Assembly: GCA_001404055.1 (NCBI GenBank)
Contig: CXTY01000017.1
Span: forward strand, 124,151 to 188,150
Length of the DNA: 64,000 bases
Direction: 5' to 3'
From: Roseibium album
Lineage (GTDB): Bacteria; Pseudomonadota; Alphaproteobacteria; Rhizobiales; Stappiaceae
A model generated the notes under the pieces. The model saw nothing but the letters and a program-made list of their open reading frames with translations. It did no database searches and was not told the origin of the DNA. The position numbers and the translations under genes are program-made. Positions 43,525-51,427 of this stretch are shown here, in pieces. Within the stretch, counting starts at the first letter, position 1. Each line of letters starts with the position of its first letter.

Positions 43525-44382
43525 ATGTCTTATCCCTTGACTGTAAGAGATCGTATGTGCCGCATGCGCAATTTTCTGCCTCATGCAATGCTGCTCAGCC
43601 TGGTAACGCTCCTGGCTGCCTGCAATACCAACAACAACGTTTATAGCAACGTTCCGGTCAATAAATCAGTTGGTTCTTCAACCAACATCGCTTCATTGAC
43701 TGCGGTGATTGAATCCAATCCATCTGACTCAACCGCCTATAGCACGCGCGGCATAGCCTATGGTCAGGCTGGAAAGCTGGATCTTGCCGTTGCCGACTTC
43801 TCCCAGGCCCTACAACTGAACCCGCAGTCCTATCAGGCTTACGCCAACCGGGCGCTGGTCTACCGGCGTCAGGGCCAGAACGAGCTGGCGATCTCTGATT
43901 ATACGCGTGCGATCAATATCAAGCCGGATTATGACGTTGCCTATGTCGGCCGCGGTAACATCTACCGTCAGCAGGGTAATTTCAGTGCTGCCCTCGCCGA
44001 CTTCAATTCCGTCATAGCCAGGGACAGCAGCGATGCCCGAGCGTTTTACAATCGCGGTCTGATTTACCAGGCTCAAAATCAGGACAACCGCGCAATCGAG
44101 GACTTTGCGACCGCAATCGGTCTCAATCCGAAGGCAAGTGCTCCCTATGTTGCACGCGGGATATCTTATCTGGCAGTCAATGATCCGAACGCTGCATTTT
44201 CCGACCTGTCCATGGCCGTAAACCTCGATCGGGAATCCTCAGTTGCCTGGGCCAATCGCGGCCTCGCGCTGGAACTGCTCGGAAAACCAAAAGATGCCCG
44301 CCGGAATTTCACCCGCGCCATGTCGCTGGACAATTCAAACAGGATTGCCCGCGAGGGACTGAGCCGGGTCGGCCAAAGCTAA
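43525..44382 (+). CDS. TPR-repeat lipoprotein
   Basis: A protein of about 285 residues with a lipoprotein signal (hydrophobic MLLSLVTLLAAC, lipobox L-A-A-C), so it is anchored in the outer or inner membrane facing the periplasm. The mature part holds six or seven 34-residue TPR units (AYSTRGIAYGQAGKLDLAVA, AYANRALVYRRQGQNELAIS, VAYVGRGNIYRQQGNFSAAL and so on). It resembles NlpI-like scaffolds that recruit envelope proteases and peptidoglycan enzymes. The start may be ATG 43516 or 43525, just after GGAGG at 43508. Confidence 0.82.
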   Translation: MSYPLTVRDRMCRMRNFLPHAMLLSLVTLLAACNTNNNVYSNVPVNKSVGSSTNIASLTAVIESNPSDSTAYSTRGIAYGQAGKLDLAVADFSQALQLNPQSYQAYANRALVYRRQGQNELAISDYTRAINIKPDYDVAYVGRGNIYRQQGNFSAALADFNSVIARDSSDARAFYNRGLIYQAQNQDNRAIEDFATAIGLNPKASAPYVARGISYLAVNDPNAAFSDLSMAVNLDRESSVAWANRGLALELLGKPKDARRNFTRAMSLDNSNRIAREGLSRVGQS

Positions 44383-44394
44383 GTCAGATCCCAG

Positions 44395-45066
44395 TTAAAA
44401 CGGGCACTCAGCCTGAAACGTAACACGCTCACCATTTGCCGGATGATGCAGTGTCAGGCTTTCCGCATGCAGAGCAAGACGATTTGACGCCTGCAAGGCT
44501 TCCCCTTCTGCATAGAATCTGTCCCCGATGATCGGATGCCCGACCGCCAGCATATGCACCCGCAGTTGATGAGACCGGCCTGTATGGGGATAAAGGCGAA
44601 CACGCGTGGTTCTTTCCTTGCGCTCTTCAACCTTCCACCGTGTCAGTGCTGGCTTGCCATTCTCAAAGCACACCTTCTGCTTTGGACGGTTTGGCCAATC
44701 ACAAATGAGCGGAAGGTCAATTTCACCTTCGTCCTCCACGACTTTACCCCAGACCTCTGCGACATAGCTCTTGCTGGTCTTGCGTCTTTCGAATTGCAGT
44801 CCAAGATGCCTGAGGGCGGCAGGGTTCATGGCAAGAACCATCACACCAGAGGTATCCATATCCAACCGATGTACGATCCGGGACGCGGGGAAACTATCGC
44901 TGGCCCTGGCCTCGGTGCAGTCGGAATGTTCTGCGGCTTTTCCCGGAACACTTAAGAGACCGCTTGGCTTGTTTACGACCAGCAAGTCGTCATCGACATG
45001 CAGAACCGTCAGAAACGGCTCAAGAGGCGGTTCATAGATGAATGATCCAGGCGCCGAAGAATTCAT
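44395..45066 (-). CDS. RluA-family pseudouridine synthase
   Basis: A 223-residue enzyme (from ATG 45066) with the catalytic motif HRLDMDTSG containing the nucleophilic Asp, the opening VLHVDDDLLVVNKPSGLLSV and the GRSHQLRVHM segment. The short form without an S4 domain, and the LLSVPGK segment, are typical of RluA itself, which modifies 23S rRNA U746 and tRNA U32. An in-frame ATG at 45126 would add 20 unconserved residues. Specificity is inferred. Confidence 0.88.
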   Translation of the reverse strand: MNSSAPGSFIYEPPLEPFLTVLHVDDDLLVVNKPSGLLSVPGKAAEHSDCTEARASDSFPASRIVHRLDMDTSGVMVLAMNPAALRHLGLQFERRKTSKSYVAEVWGKVVEDEGEIDLPLICDWPNRPKQKVCFENGKPALTRWKVEERKERTTRVRLYPHTGRSHQLRVHMLAVGHPIIGDRFYAEGEALQASNRLALHAESLTLHHPANGERVTFQAECPF

Positions 45067-45179
45067 CGATCTGACCCAATGGTACGTATCAACACAAAAG
45101 GCGCGGACCCTGCCGCGCCAATTCATTCTTTTCGCCTGAAACCAGTTGCCGCAGCAACCATCAAGAGAACTTTATGAAG

Positions 45180-45461
45180 TCAGACTGTCAGGATTGCCAG
45201 CATGCCGGTCAGAACGAAAACCGCTGCTGGCGGGATCCAGCCTTTTGCTCCCAACGCAAGACCGATTGAAGACGACACAAGCGTAGCAATCAGCATCAAC
45301 CAACCGAACACGGTTGCCGCAGTGCCACCAAATCCGAACAGAATCAGGCACAGAACAATGTTCAGTACGGCAATTGTCCCGACCTTGGAAAAATTGATGA
45401 AGCCCTCATAAGTCCGCTCATGAGCCTCATAGTCCATCGTCGGTGCGTTATCGTCAGACAT
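45180..45461 (-). CDS. aa3-type cytochrome c oxidase subunit IV-like protein
   Basis: A 93-residue small membrane protein with the COX4_pro_2 signature DYEAHERTYEGFINFSKVGT followed by a transmembrane helix (IAVLNIVLCLILFGF) and two further hydrophobic stretches. The family is a small subunit attached to alphaproteobacterial aa3 oxidases or a free-standing homologue; no other oxidase subunits are nearby. CTGGGGGAC precedes the ATG at 45461. Confidence 0.85.
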   Translation of the reverse strand: MSDDNAPTMDYEAHERTYEGFINFSKVGTIAVLNIVLCLILFGFGGTAATVFGWLMLIATLVSSSIGLALGAKGWIPPAAVFVLTGMLAILTV

Positions 45462-45665
45462 AAAGTCCCCCAGGAAAATTCGTTATTTGGCAGCCTTCAT
45501 ACAACAAAGCCCTTGGGTTCGGCAATGATCCGAATTGCATATTCGGGCCAAACAGACGCGACTTTTTGGCAAGTTTTCTGAGTTCACGCAAAAAACAGGA
45601 AAATCTGAGGACAAACGCGCGTATTTCGCTACGCCTGCGCCTCATCCAGCAGCCAGAAACGCCCC

Positions 45666-45872
45666 CTAACGAACGCGCAGCCATCGCTTAAACGCAATAA
45701 GCGTCCAAATTCCTTCTGCTAGCAAAAACGGAATGGATCCGATCAACCAGGCATAGGCCGCTGCCATGGCGCATCCAGCAGCAAAGATCAGCACGAAAAC
45801 CGGGTGTTTTTCCTCCAATGCATAAGAGCTGACCATAATCAGCACTGCAGCTAGCCCGAGTGCCTCGATCAC
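45666..45872 (-). CDS. Small membrane protein at the end of the MerR operon
   Basis: A 68-residue protein with two hydrophobic helices (IEALGLAAVLIMVSSYALEE and VLIFAAGCAMAAAYAWLIG) and a basic C-terminus KRWLRVR. Its start overlaps the MerR-family stop by 4 nt, so it is translationally coupled. It resembles two-helix CBU_0592-type membrane proteins of unknown function. Role in the operon is unknown. Confidence 0.75.
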   Translation of the reverse strand: MIEALGLAAVLIMVSSYALEEKHPVFVLIFAAGCAMAAAYAWLIGSIPFLLAEGIWTLIAFKRWLRVR

Positions 45873-46261
45873 GCGCCTCTCCGCTGCAGTTCGGCGTCTT
45901 CATTCATGCAGTCTTCTATGCTTGAACATCTGCAACTTTCCAATTTGTCCAACAGAGCCACCATCCCCCGGAGAGTGTCAATTTGTGAGCGAAGATCGGA
46001 CTGTTTTTGATGAATGAAGGACTGCCAATCGTCCTGCGGTCGCCTGTCGCCGAACCCGAATTCCAAGAGCTTTCGGGTTTCGTTCAGCGAAAAGCCCGCA
46101 GCTTGAGCAAGCTTCAGAAACCGCAGGGAGACAATGGTCTTCTTATCAAGTTCCCTGCGTCCGGAAACACGACCGATCGGCTGAATAAGGCCTTTTCGCT
46201 CATAGTACCGAATGGCAGAACTGGATATCCCCAACGCTTCAGCAACCGCACCGATCCGCAT
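45869..46261 (-). CDS. MerR-family regulator with C-terminal cysteine cluster
   Basis: A 130-residue regulator with the winged-helix N-terminus MRIGAVAEALGISSSAIRYY and coiled-coil dimerisation helix, ending in LESCRCSSIEDCMNEDA. The C-x-C-x5-C cluster resembles metal- or redox-sensing MerR proteins; it lacks the first Cys of the SoxR [2Fe-2S] motif. Its start overlaps the upstream metal-operon gene by 23 nt. A MerR-type promoter with a 19-bp spacer lies ahead of that first gene (46839-46869). Inducer is probably a thiophilic metal or oxidant (inference). Confidence 0.88.
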   Translation of the reverse strand: MRIGAVAEALGISSSAIRYYERKGLIQPIGRVSGRRELDKKTIVSLRFLKLAQAAGFSLNETRKLLEFGFGDRRPQDDWQSFIHQKQSDLRSQIDTLRGMVALLDKLESCRCSSIEDCMNEDAELQRRGA

Positions 46262-46811
46262 TTTTCTTTCTACCTCTCAAAAAGAGACTTTTCCTTTTGT
46301 ACAGGAAGTAGGCCCCTGCCCCTGTCACCAGCACGCCTAGAACAAGAAATTCAATTCCCATAACTCCTGCACCCAGCATACTGCCACCTATTCCAAGGCC
46401 AGCAAACAGCCATGGGGCTGCACAAGCCACACCGCACGCGGCAGCCAGCAGCGTCAGCTTCAAACCGTTGCCAGATGATGTGTGACCACTGTTCATTGCA
46501 GGATAGTTCAGAAAGCGTTGCGCCAAAGCGACGCCCTGCCCTTCGCTGCGTATCGTCATCGTTATCGTTTGGTCGTGGAGTTCAATTTCATGGTCCAGGA
46601 AGGTACAACAGCCCTTATCCAACTCCACCAATCTCTCCAAAGTGTCTTGCAACCCGGGAACTTGTCTGAATGCAAGGCAAACGCCATCCGCTAGTTGCGT
46701 TCGGCTGATAACATGCGGAATCAATTCCGTTTCCAGCTTCTTTTTTAGCGCGCGCTCTTCAGCAGGTGCCAACGAACAGGCAATCGGGCTTTCGGAAAAA
46801 TGACCATCCAT
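46239..46811 (-). CDS. Cys-motif domain fused to a two-helix membrane domain; MerR-operon effector
   Basis: A 190-residue protein with two parts. Residues 1 to about 110 are soluble, with FRQVPGLQDTLERLVELDKG, then CCTFLDHEIE and a beta-rich VTIRS-like end, a pattern seen in small cysteine-pair domains encoded beside MerR regulators. Residues about 117-175 carry two hydrophobic helices with cysteines (LLAAACGVACAAPWLFAG, then LVLGVLVTGAGAYFLYKRK), and the tail ends DRCGC. The membrane part resembles MerF/MerT-like metal transporters. The start at 46811 follows AAAGGAGCG. The function proposed here, metal binding and transfer, is inference. Confidence 0.7.
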   Translation of the reverse strand: MDGHFSESPIACSLAPAEERALKKKLETELIPHVISRTQLADGVCLAFRQVPGLQDTLERLVELDKGCCTFLDHEIELHDQTITMTIRSEGQGVALAQRFLNYPAMNSGHTSSGNGLKLTLLAAACGVACAAPWLFAGLGIGGSMLGAGVMGIEFLVLGVLVTGAGAYFLYKRKSLFLRGRKKNADRCGC

Positions 46812-46838
46812 CTCAACGCTCCTTTGAGGATGGTTCCT

Positions 46839-46869
46839 TTGATAGAGGTTGAACCTTGGTTTAAGTCAA
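46839..46869 (-). promoter_or_regulatory. MerR-type promoter (19-bp spacer)
   Basis: Minus strand: -35 TTGACT (46869-46864) and -10 TATCAA (46844-46839) separated by exactly 19 bp, the spacing typical of MerR-activated promoters. The spacer carries the dyad AACC-AA-GGTT with flanking AT pairs. Confidence 0.75.
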
Positions 46870-46953
46870 GCATTCACGGGTCGCGGGATCACGACAACGG
46901 AACGCAAACCGTTTCAAAGGTTATAGAAGGCATTGGATATCTGCTTTGAAAAG

Positions 46954-48333
46954 CTAGGCCGCATTCGATGCGCCAGCGAGGCCCGCTTTCCGCAAGACTT
47001 CATCCTGACGTTTGCGAACGACACTGGCTTCAAAACCTTCGATCTGCTCATTGAACAGCTGAAAAAAGTTCAGTTCAGCCCGCAAATGCAGGAACACACC
47101 ACCAAGTCCGATGGCAGCTCGGTCCATGAAAACGAATTCCTGGGGAACGGTCACCGGCCCAAGCTTCTTGAGAGCAGAGTGAACCCGGAAGGCTTCCTTT
47201 CTGCCGTACTCGGATGCGGATACGCCATCAGCAATAGAGCGAACGCGGTCAGTCAAAAGCGGGCCATAGATGAACCTGGCCCATATATTGAGAACGTCGA
47301 TGACCTCTTTGTTCAGGCTGCTGAAGCCCCAACGCTCATAGGCAGAGACTACCCTGTCGTTGTCTTCTTCCAGGAGCCCCCGGTAAAGGTCGACGACGCC
47401 TTCGACAAACCCTTCCGGGAAAATCCGGATGCAGCCATAGTCCAGGAGGTTGATGCCCGCCGGAGCACCGTCTTGCTCAAACACAGTGTAGTTGCCCAGA
47501 TGCGGATCACCATGAATAACGCCATAATGGCTAAAGGGATGCCACCAGGCCTGGAACATCGTGCGCGCAAGCAAATTGCGCTCCTCCTGGCTGTGTTCCT
47601 TGAATTCCAGCAAAGGCCTTCCGGTCAGCCAGGCCATTGTCAGCAAACGCTTGGTTGAGAGCTCATCGATGACATCAGGCACCCTGATCTGGTCTTTGTC
47701 AGCCAAGATCTCCTGATACATGGCGATATGCGCAGCCTCACGAGCGTAGTCGAGCTCTTCGCGGACACGCGCGCTGATCTCCTTGGCGATTTCCCTTGTA
47801 TCAATGGCCGGGCTCATGCGCCGGTGCAGGCTGAAGAGCATCTGCAATTGCTTGAGATCCGCCTCAACGGCTGACGCCATGTCAGGATATTGCAGTTTGC
47901 ACGCCAGGACCCGCCCGTCATGAGCGGTGGCCCGATGAACCTGACCAAGAGATGCGGCTGCAGCAGGTTCGCGTCCAAATTCTTCAAATCGGCTTTGCCA
48001 ATCCGTTCCCAGCTCCGCACGCATCCGTCGTTTGACAAACGCCCACCCCATAGGCGGTGCGCTTGCCTGCAGTTTTGCAAGCTCGGTGGTGTATTCAGGT
48101 GGCAGCGCATCCGGGATTGTCGACAAAAGCTGGGCCACTTTCATCAAAGGGCCCTTCAACCCTCCGAGAGCTGCAGCCAATTCGGTGGCGTTTTTCTGAT
48201 TGTCGAGTTCCACCCCAAATAGTCTTGCGCCGGCAACCTTGGCGGCGATCCCGCCCATATTGGTCCCGACTTTGGCATAACGACCCATGCGGGCACTGAG
48301 CCGATTGCTTTCACGGTCTTTGGATGGCGGCAT
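46954..48333 (-). CDS. ABC1/AarF (UbiB-like) atypical kinase
   Basis: A 459-residue ABC1-family protein with the KxGQ-type segment GPLMKVAQLLSTIPDALP, the Ala-rich loop AAAASLGQVHRAT, the catalytic-loop HGDPHLGNY and the LLDYGCIRIF metal-binding motif. UbiB-like proteins act in ubiquinone synthesis or lipid-soluble prenyl distribution. The second position of the KxGQ motif is changed (K-V-A-Q), as in a subset of the family. It lies upstream of the COX IV/MerR region and is likely independent. Precise role is unknown. Confidence 0.85.
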   Translation of the reverse strand: MPPSKDRESNRLSARMGRYAKVGTNMGGIAAKVAGARLFGVELDNQKNATELAAALGGLKGPLMKVAQLLSTIPDALPPEYTTELAKLQASAPPMGWAFVKRRMRAELGTDWQSRFEEFGREPAAAASLGQVHRATAHDGRVLACKLQYPDMASAVEADLKQLQMLFSLHRRMSPAIDTREIAKEISARVREELDYAREAAHIAMYQEILADKDQIRVPDVIDELSTKRLLTMAWLTGRPLLEFKEHSQEERNLLARTMFQAWWHPFSHYGVIHGDPHLGNYTVFEQDGAPAGINLLDYGCIRIFPEGFVEGVVDLYRGLLEEDNDRVVSAYERWGFSSLNKEVIDVLNIWARFIYGPLLTDRVRSIADGVSASEYGRKEAFRVHSALKKLGPVTVPQEFVFMDRAAIGLGGVFLHLRAELNFFQLFNEQIEGFEASVVRKRQDEVLRKAGLAGASNAA

Positions 48334-48439
48334 ATGGACCTTTGCTCCCAGCGGTCGGTCGTTCTCTCAAGGCACTAGATATGAATTCCGGTGCAGATAT
48401 CCAGTTTTTGCCAGCGGATAAACCGACGCACCCCTGGTT

Positions 48440-49345
48440 TCAAACCCGAGCGGACAGCTTTTCCAGTGCTTCGGCCAGTGCACGATGCGACTGGGTCAGA
48501 CCCTTATACGCCAACTGGTCGTGATCCAGCGAAAGCAGCTGCTTTAGAAGCGACTTTGCGAGTTCACTTTTGTCTTCTCTTTCGTCCAAGGCAGCTAACG
48601 GATCGTGGCAGACCTTGATCGTGAACAGGATGTCTTCGGTGCCGGGAAGACGGCGCAGCGTTTGCCGCTCCACTCTCAAGAACAACCTGGCCAGAGCGTG
48701 TTCAGGGTCATCGATTTGAACCTGCTCGGAATGCGGATGATGCAGCAGCTCATCGGGGTAAATCGACCAGTTGAACCTGCATAACAATTGTTCTGACTGC
48801 AGGTTTTCAAACACGCGCGCGACGACCTTCCCCATGCGCCCTTCATTGAACCCCGGTACTTTCTCATGAATCCCGGTCATTGGTTGACCGAATTTTTCGG
48901 CCAACGACCAGGATGAGGGAAAACACAGCGCAGCAGCTGCAAGCCGGTAGCCTTCCGGACTTGCGCGCATGAGCACCAGATCTTCCTGAACGAGGCGTGC
49001 GGCAGTAAGCAAGGGAGGCGCATCTGACCGGCTTACTTTGCACGCGGTCGCCGAAACCTGGATGAAGTCCGGTGTAATCAGGTGAGTACCGGTATGAAAC
49101 CGGCCCAGATTATCCAGAACAAGGTCCAGAACTTCACTTTGCGCCGCGCCGGTCCCGTCTGCTGCTCTGAAGACAGAAGCCCGCTTCTGGTCAATCAACC
49201 GTTCTTTTTCTGCAAGATAGACCGCCAGGTGCGCGTCCGGTTCGAGCCAACTCGCTTCGGCAATCGGCTTCAGACCAACAGTAAAAGGCAGGCTCGACCC
49301 GTCATAAGGCTGGTGCCGAAACGGAGGCGACTGGTTATTCGTCAT
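48440..49345 (-). CDS. DUF3445 heme-dependent oxidative N-demethylase-like protein
   Basis: A 301-residue DUF3445 protein. Conserved blocks are LAEKERLIDQKR, ITPDFIQVSA, VQEDLVLMRA, AAALCFPSSWSLAEKFGQPM, HEKVPGFNE, NWSIYPDELLHH and RRLPGTEDILFTIK. The family is related to the alpha subunit of heme-dependent oxidative N-demethylases, which demethylate small methylamines. No partner subunit genes are adjacent, so this could be a monomeric homologue. It lies 40 nt after the pepF start on the same strand, but the two are separated by pepF reading in the same direction. Confidence 0.82.
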   Translation of the reverse strand: MTNNQSPPFRHQPYDGSSLPFTVGLKPIAEASWLEPDAHLAVYLAEKERLIDQKRASVFRAADGTGAAQSEVLDLVLDNLGRFHTGTHLITPDFIQVSATACKVSRSDAPPLLTAARLVQEDLVLMRASPEGYRLAAAALCFPSSWSLAEKFGQPMTGIHEKVPGFNEGRMGKVVARVFENLQSEQLLCRFNWSIYPDELLHHPHSEQVQIDDPEHALARLFLRVERQTLRRLPGTEDILFTIKVCHDPLAALDEREDKSELAKSLLKQLLSLDHDQLAYKGLTQSHRALAEALEKLSARV

Positions 49346-49385
49346 TCCAATCCGTCTCCGCCACCTTCAATCCGCTGATTGGCAT

Positions 49386-51212
49386 TCAGGCCTTATCCAG
49401 TTCTTCCAGTTCATCGATAATACGTTCAATGACCGAGAGGCCCTTTTTCCAAAAGCCTGGATCAGCCGCGTTCAAGCCGAAAGGTGTCAGCAATTCTGAA
49501 TGATGCTTGGTGCCACCGGCTTTCAGAAGATCGAAGTACTTTTGCTGGAATCCGGATTCTGCTTCTTCGTAGACCGCATAAAGGGAATTCACCAGGCAGT
49601 CGCCGAAAGCATAGGCATAGACATAAAACGGCGAGTGGATGAAATGCGGGATATAGGTCCAGAAGGTCTCGTAGCCCTCGTTCAGTTTGATCGCCGGGCC
49701 AAGGCTTTCACCCTGAACAGAGAGCCAGAGTTCACCGATCTTGTCTGCCGTCAGTTCGCCGTTACGCCGTTCTGAATGGATCTTGCGTTCAAACGTGTAG
49801 AAGGCAATCTGCCTGACCACCGTGTTGATCATGTCCTCGGCTTTTGACGCCAGCATAACTTTGCGGGTCTGCGGGTTTTCAGCCTTTGCCAGCAGAGATT
49901 TGAACGTCAGCATTTCGCCAAAGACGCTGGCCGTTTCGGCAAGCGTTAGCGGCGTTGGCGCCATGAGCGGGCCATTTACACCTGCAAGCACCTGATGCAC
50001 TCCATGACCAAGCTCATGTGCGAGCGTCATGACATCACGGACCTTGCCCTGATAGTTCACCAGAACATAAGGGTGCGCACTTGGAACAGTCGGATGCGCA
50101 AAGGCACCCGGGGCCTTGCCGGACCGGGCTGGTGCATCAATCCAGCCCTTGTCGAAGAACCGGCCTGCGATTTCAGCCATATCCGGTGAAAAATCACTAT
50201 AAGCCGAAAGAACCGTGTCCTTCGCCTCAGACCATGGAATGACCCGCGTATCTGCATCCGGCAGCGGCGCATTGCGATCCCAGGTGTTGAGCTGGTCCAT
50301 GCCAAGCCAGTTAGCTTTCAGCTTGTAATAGCGGTGTGACAGGCGTGGGTAAGCATCGCGGACTGCAGCAACCATCGCATCCACGACTTCGCGTTCCACG
50401 CGGTTCGCCAGGTGCCGACTATCGGCAATATCGGAGAATTTCCGCCATCTGTCGGAAATCTCCTTGTCTTTGGAAAGGGTATTGGTGATCAGCGTGAACG
50501 TGCGCAGATTTTCCGAAAAAGTTTGCGTCAGGGCTGCTGACGCCTTTTGACGTTTTTCCGGAACAGAATCGACAAGCAGGTTGAGGGTCGGCTCAATGGC
50601 AAGTTCCTGGCCATCTACCTCAAATTTCAAAGACGCCATGGTCTCATCGAAAAGCCGGTTCCAGGCGCTACTACCCGTCACGGATTTTTCATGGAACAAT
50701 TGCTCGACCCTATCTTCCAGTTGATAGGGCTTGTCCTTGCGTAGATCCTCAATCCACGGGCGATAGTGGGCCAGATGCTCATCGTTGAGCGCCGCGTCCA
50801 TGACGGCATCATCGATGACATTCATTTCCAACATGAAGAACAGCAGATGCGAGCTTGCCGTTGTTATCTGTTCCTGGACATCGCCGTAAAATTTTTGCGA
50901 GGCCGGGTCGATGGTGTTTCCGGCGTAAACCAGGCCGGCAAAGGAAATCAGCCTCCCCATGAGATCTTCCAGATCTTCATAAGCCCGGATTGCTGTCACC
51001 AGTGCCGCCACATTGTCCTTTGTCAGCTCAGCCAACCGGCCCTTGTAGGACGCTTCAAAGGTTTTGGACCTGTCGAGCGCCTCCTTGAGATCCGCAGTCA
51101 CCTCGGGGGCATCCATTGCAGGATAGAGATCAGTCAGATCCCATTGCGGCAAATCTCCAAGGTCCGCAGACGCAGAAGACTGAGGCGCAAAAACAGCGTG
51201 CGGCATCGGCAT
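49386..51212 (-). CDS. pepF: Oligoendopeptidase F (M3B peptidase)
   Basis: A 608-residue zinc metallopeptidase of the PepF/M3B group with the motif HELGH (in LAHELGHGVHQVLAG) and the Glu ligand downstream in the TLAETASVFGEML region. It degrades 7-17-residue peptides in the cytoplasm. The N-terminus (LPQWDLTDLYPAMDAPEVTA) is the family's usual opening. The start at 51212 follows GGAGTGAATT. It is transcribed toward DUF3445 and is divergent from the sigma-54 regulator. Confidence 0.93.
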   Translation of the reverse strand: MPMPHAVFAPQSSASADLGDLPQWDLTDLYPAMDAPEVTADLKEALDRSKTFEASYKGRLAELTKDNVAALVTAIRAYEDLEDLMGRLISFAGLVYAGNTIDPASQKFYGDVQEQITTASSHLLFFMLEMNVIDDAVMDAALNDEHLAHYRPWIEDLRKDKPYQLEDRVEQLFHEKSVTGSSAWNRLFDETMASLKFEVDGQELAIEPTLNLLVDSVPEKRQKASAALTQTFSENLRTFTLITNTLSKDKEISDRWRKFSDIADSRHLANRVEREVVDAMVAAVRDAYPRLSHRYYKLKANWLGMDQLNTWDRNAPLPDADTRVIPWSEAKDTVLSAYSDFSPDMAEIAGRFFDKGWIDAPARSGKAPGAFAHPTVPSAHPYVLVNYQGKVRDVMTLAHELGHGVHQVLAGVNGPLMAPTPLTLAETASVFGEMLTFKSLLAKAENPQTRKVMLASKAEDMINTVVRQIAFYTFERKIHSERRNGELTADKIGELWLSVQGESLGPAIKLNEGYETFWTYIPHFIHSPFYVYAYAFGDCLVNSLYAVYEEAESGFQQKYFDLLKAGGTKHHSELLTPFGLNAADPGFWKKGLSVIERIIDELEELDKA

Positions 51213-51427
51213 AATTCACTCCGGTGGATCATCGCCCCGATATCAAGGCTTGGGCATTCCAGGTCACGAACTCATAAGAAAGTTTGTCCCTGAATGTGTA
51301 GGCCGGGCAATGGTCGCCCTGCAATCACAATGGCACAACTTTTTTCTCTACCCTTGGACGATTTGTTTACCCAATTACGACCACAATGGTTCGAAACGAG
51401 ACAAATCGGAACGAATCCAGGCAGCCA

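Noticed and set aside
45869..46261. Calling the MerR-family protein SoxR
   Set aside because: The first of the four [2Fe-2S] cysteines is missing and the operon partners are not SoxS-like or oxidative-stress genes.
46933..47658. 241-codon plus-strand frame opposite the ABC1 kinase gene
   Set aside because: Antisense shadow; the kinase motifs on the minus strand are complete.
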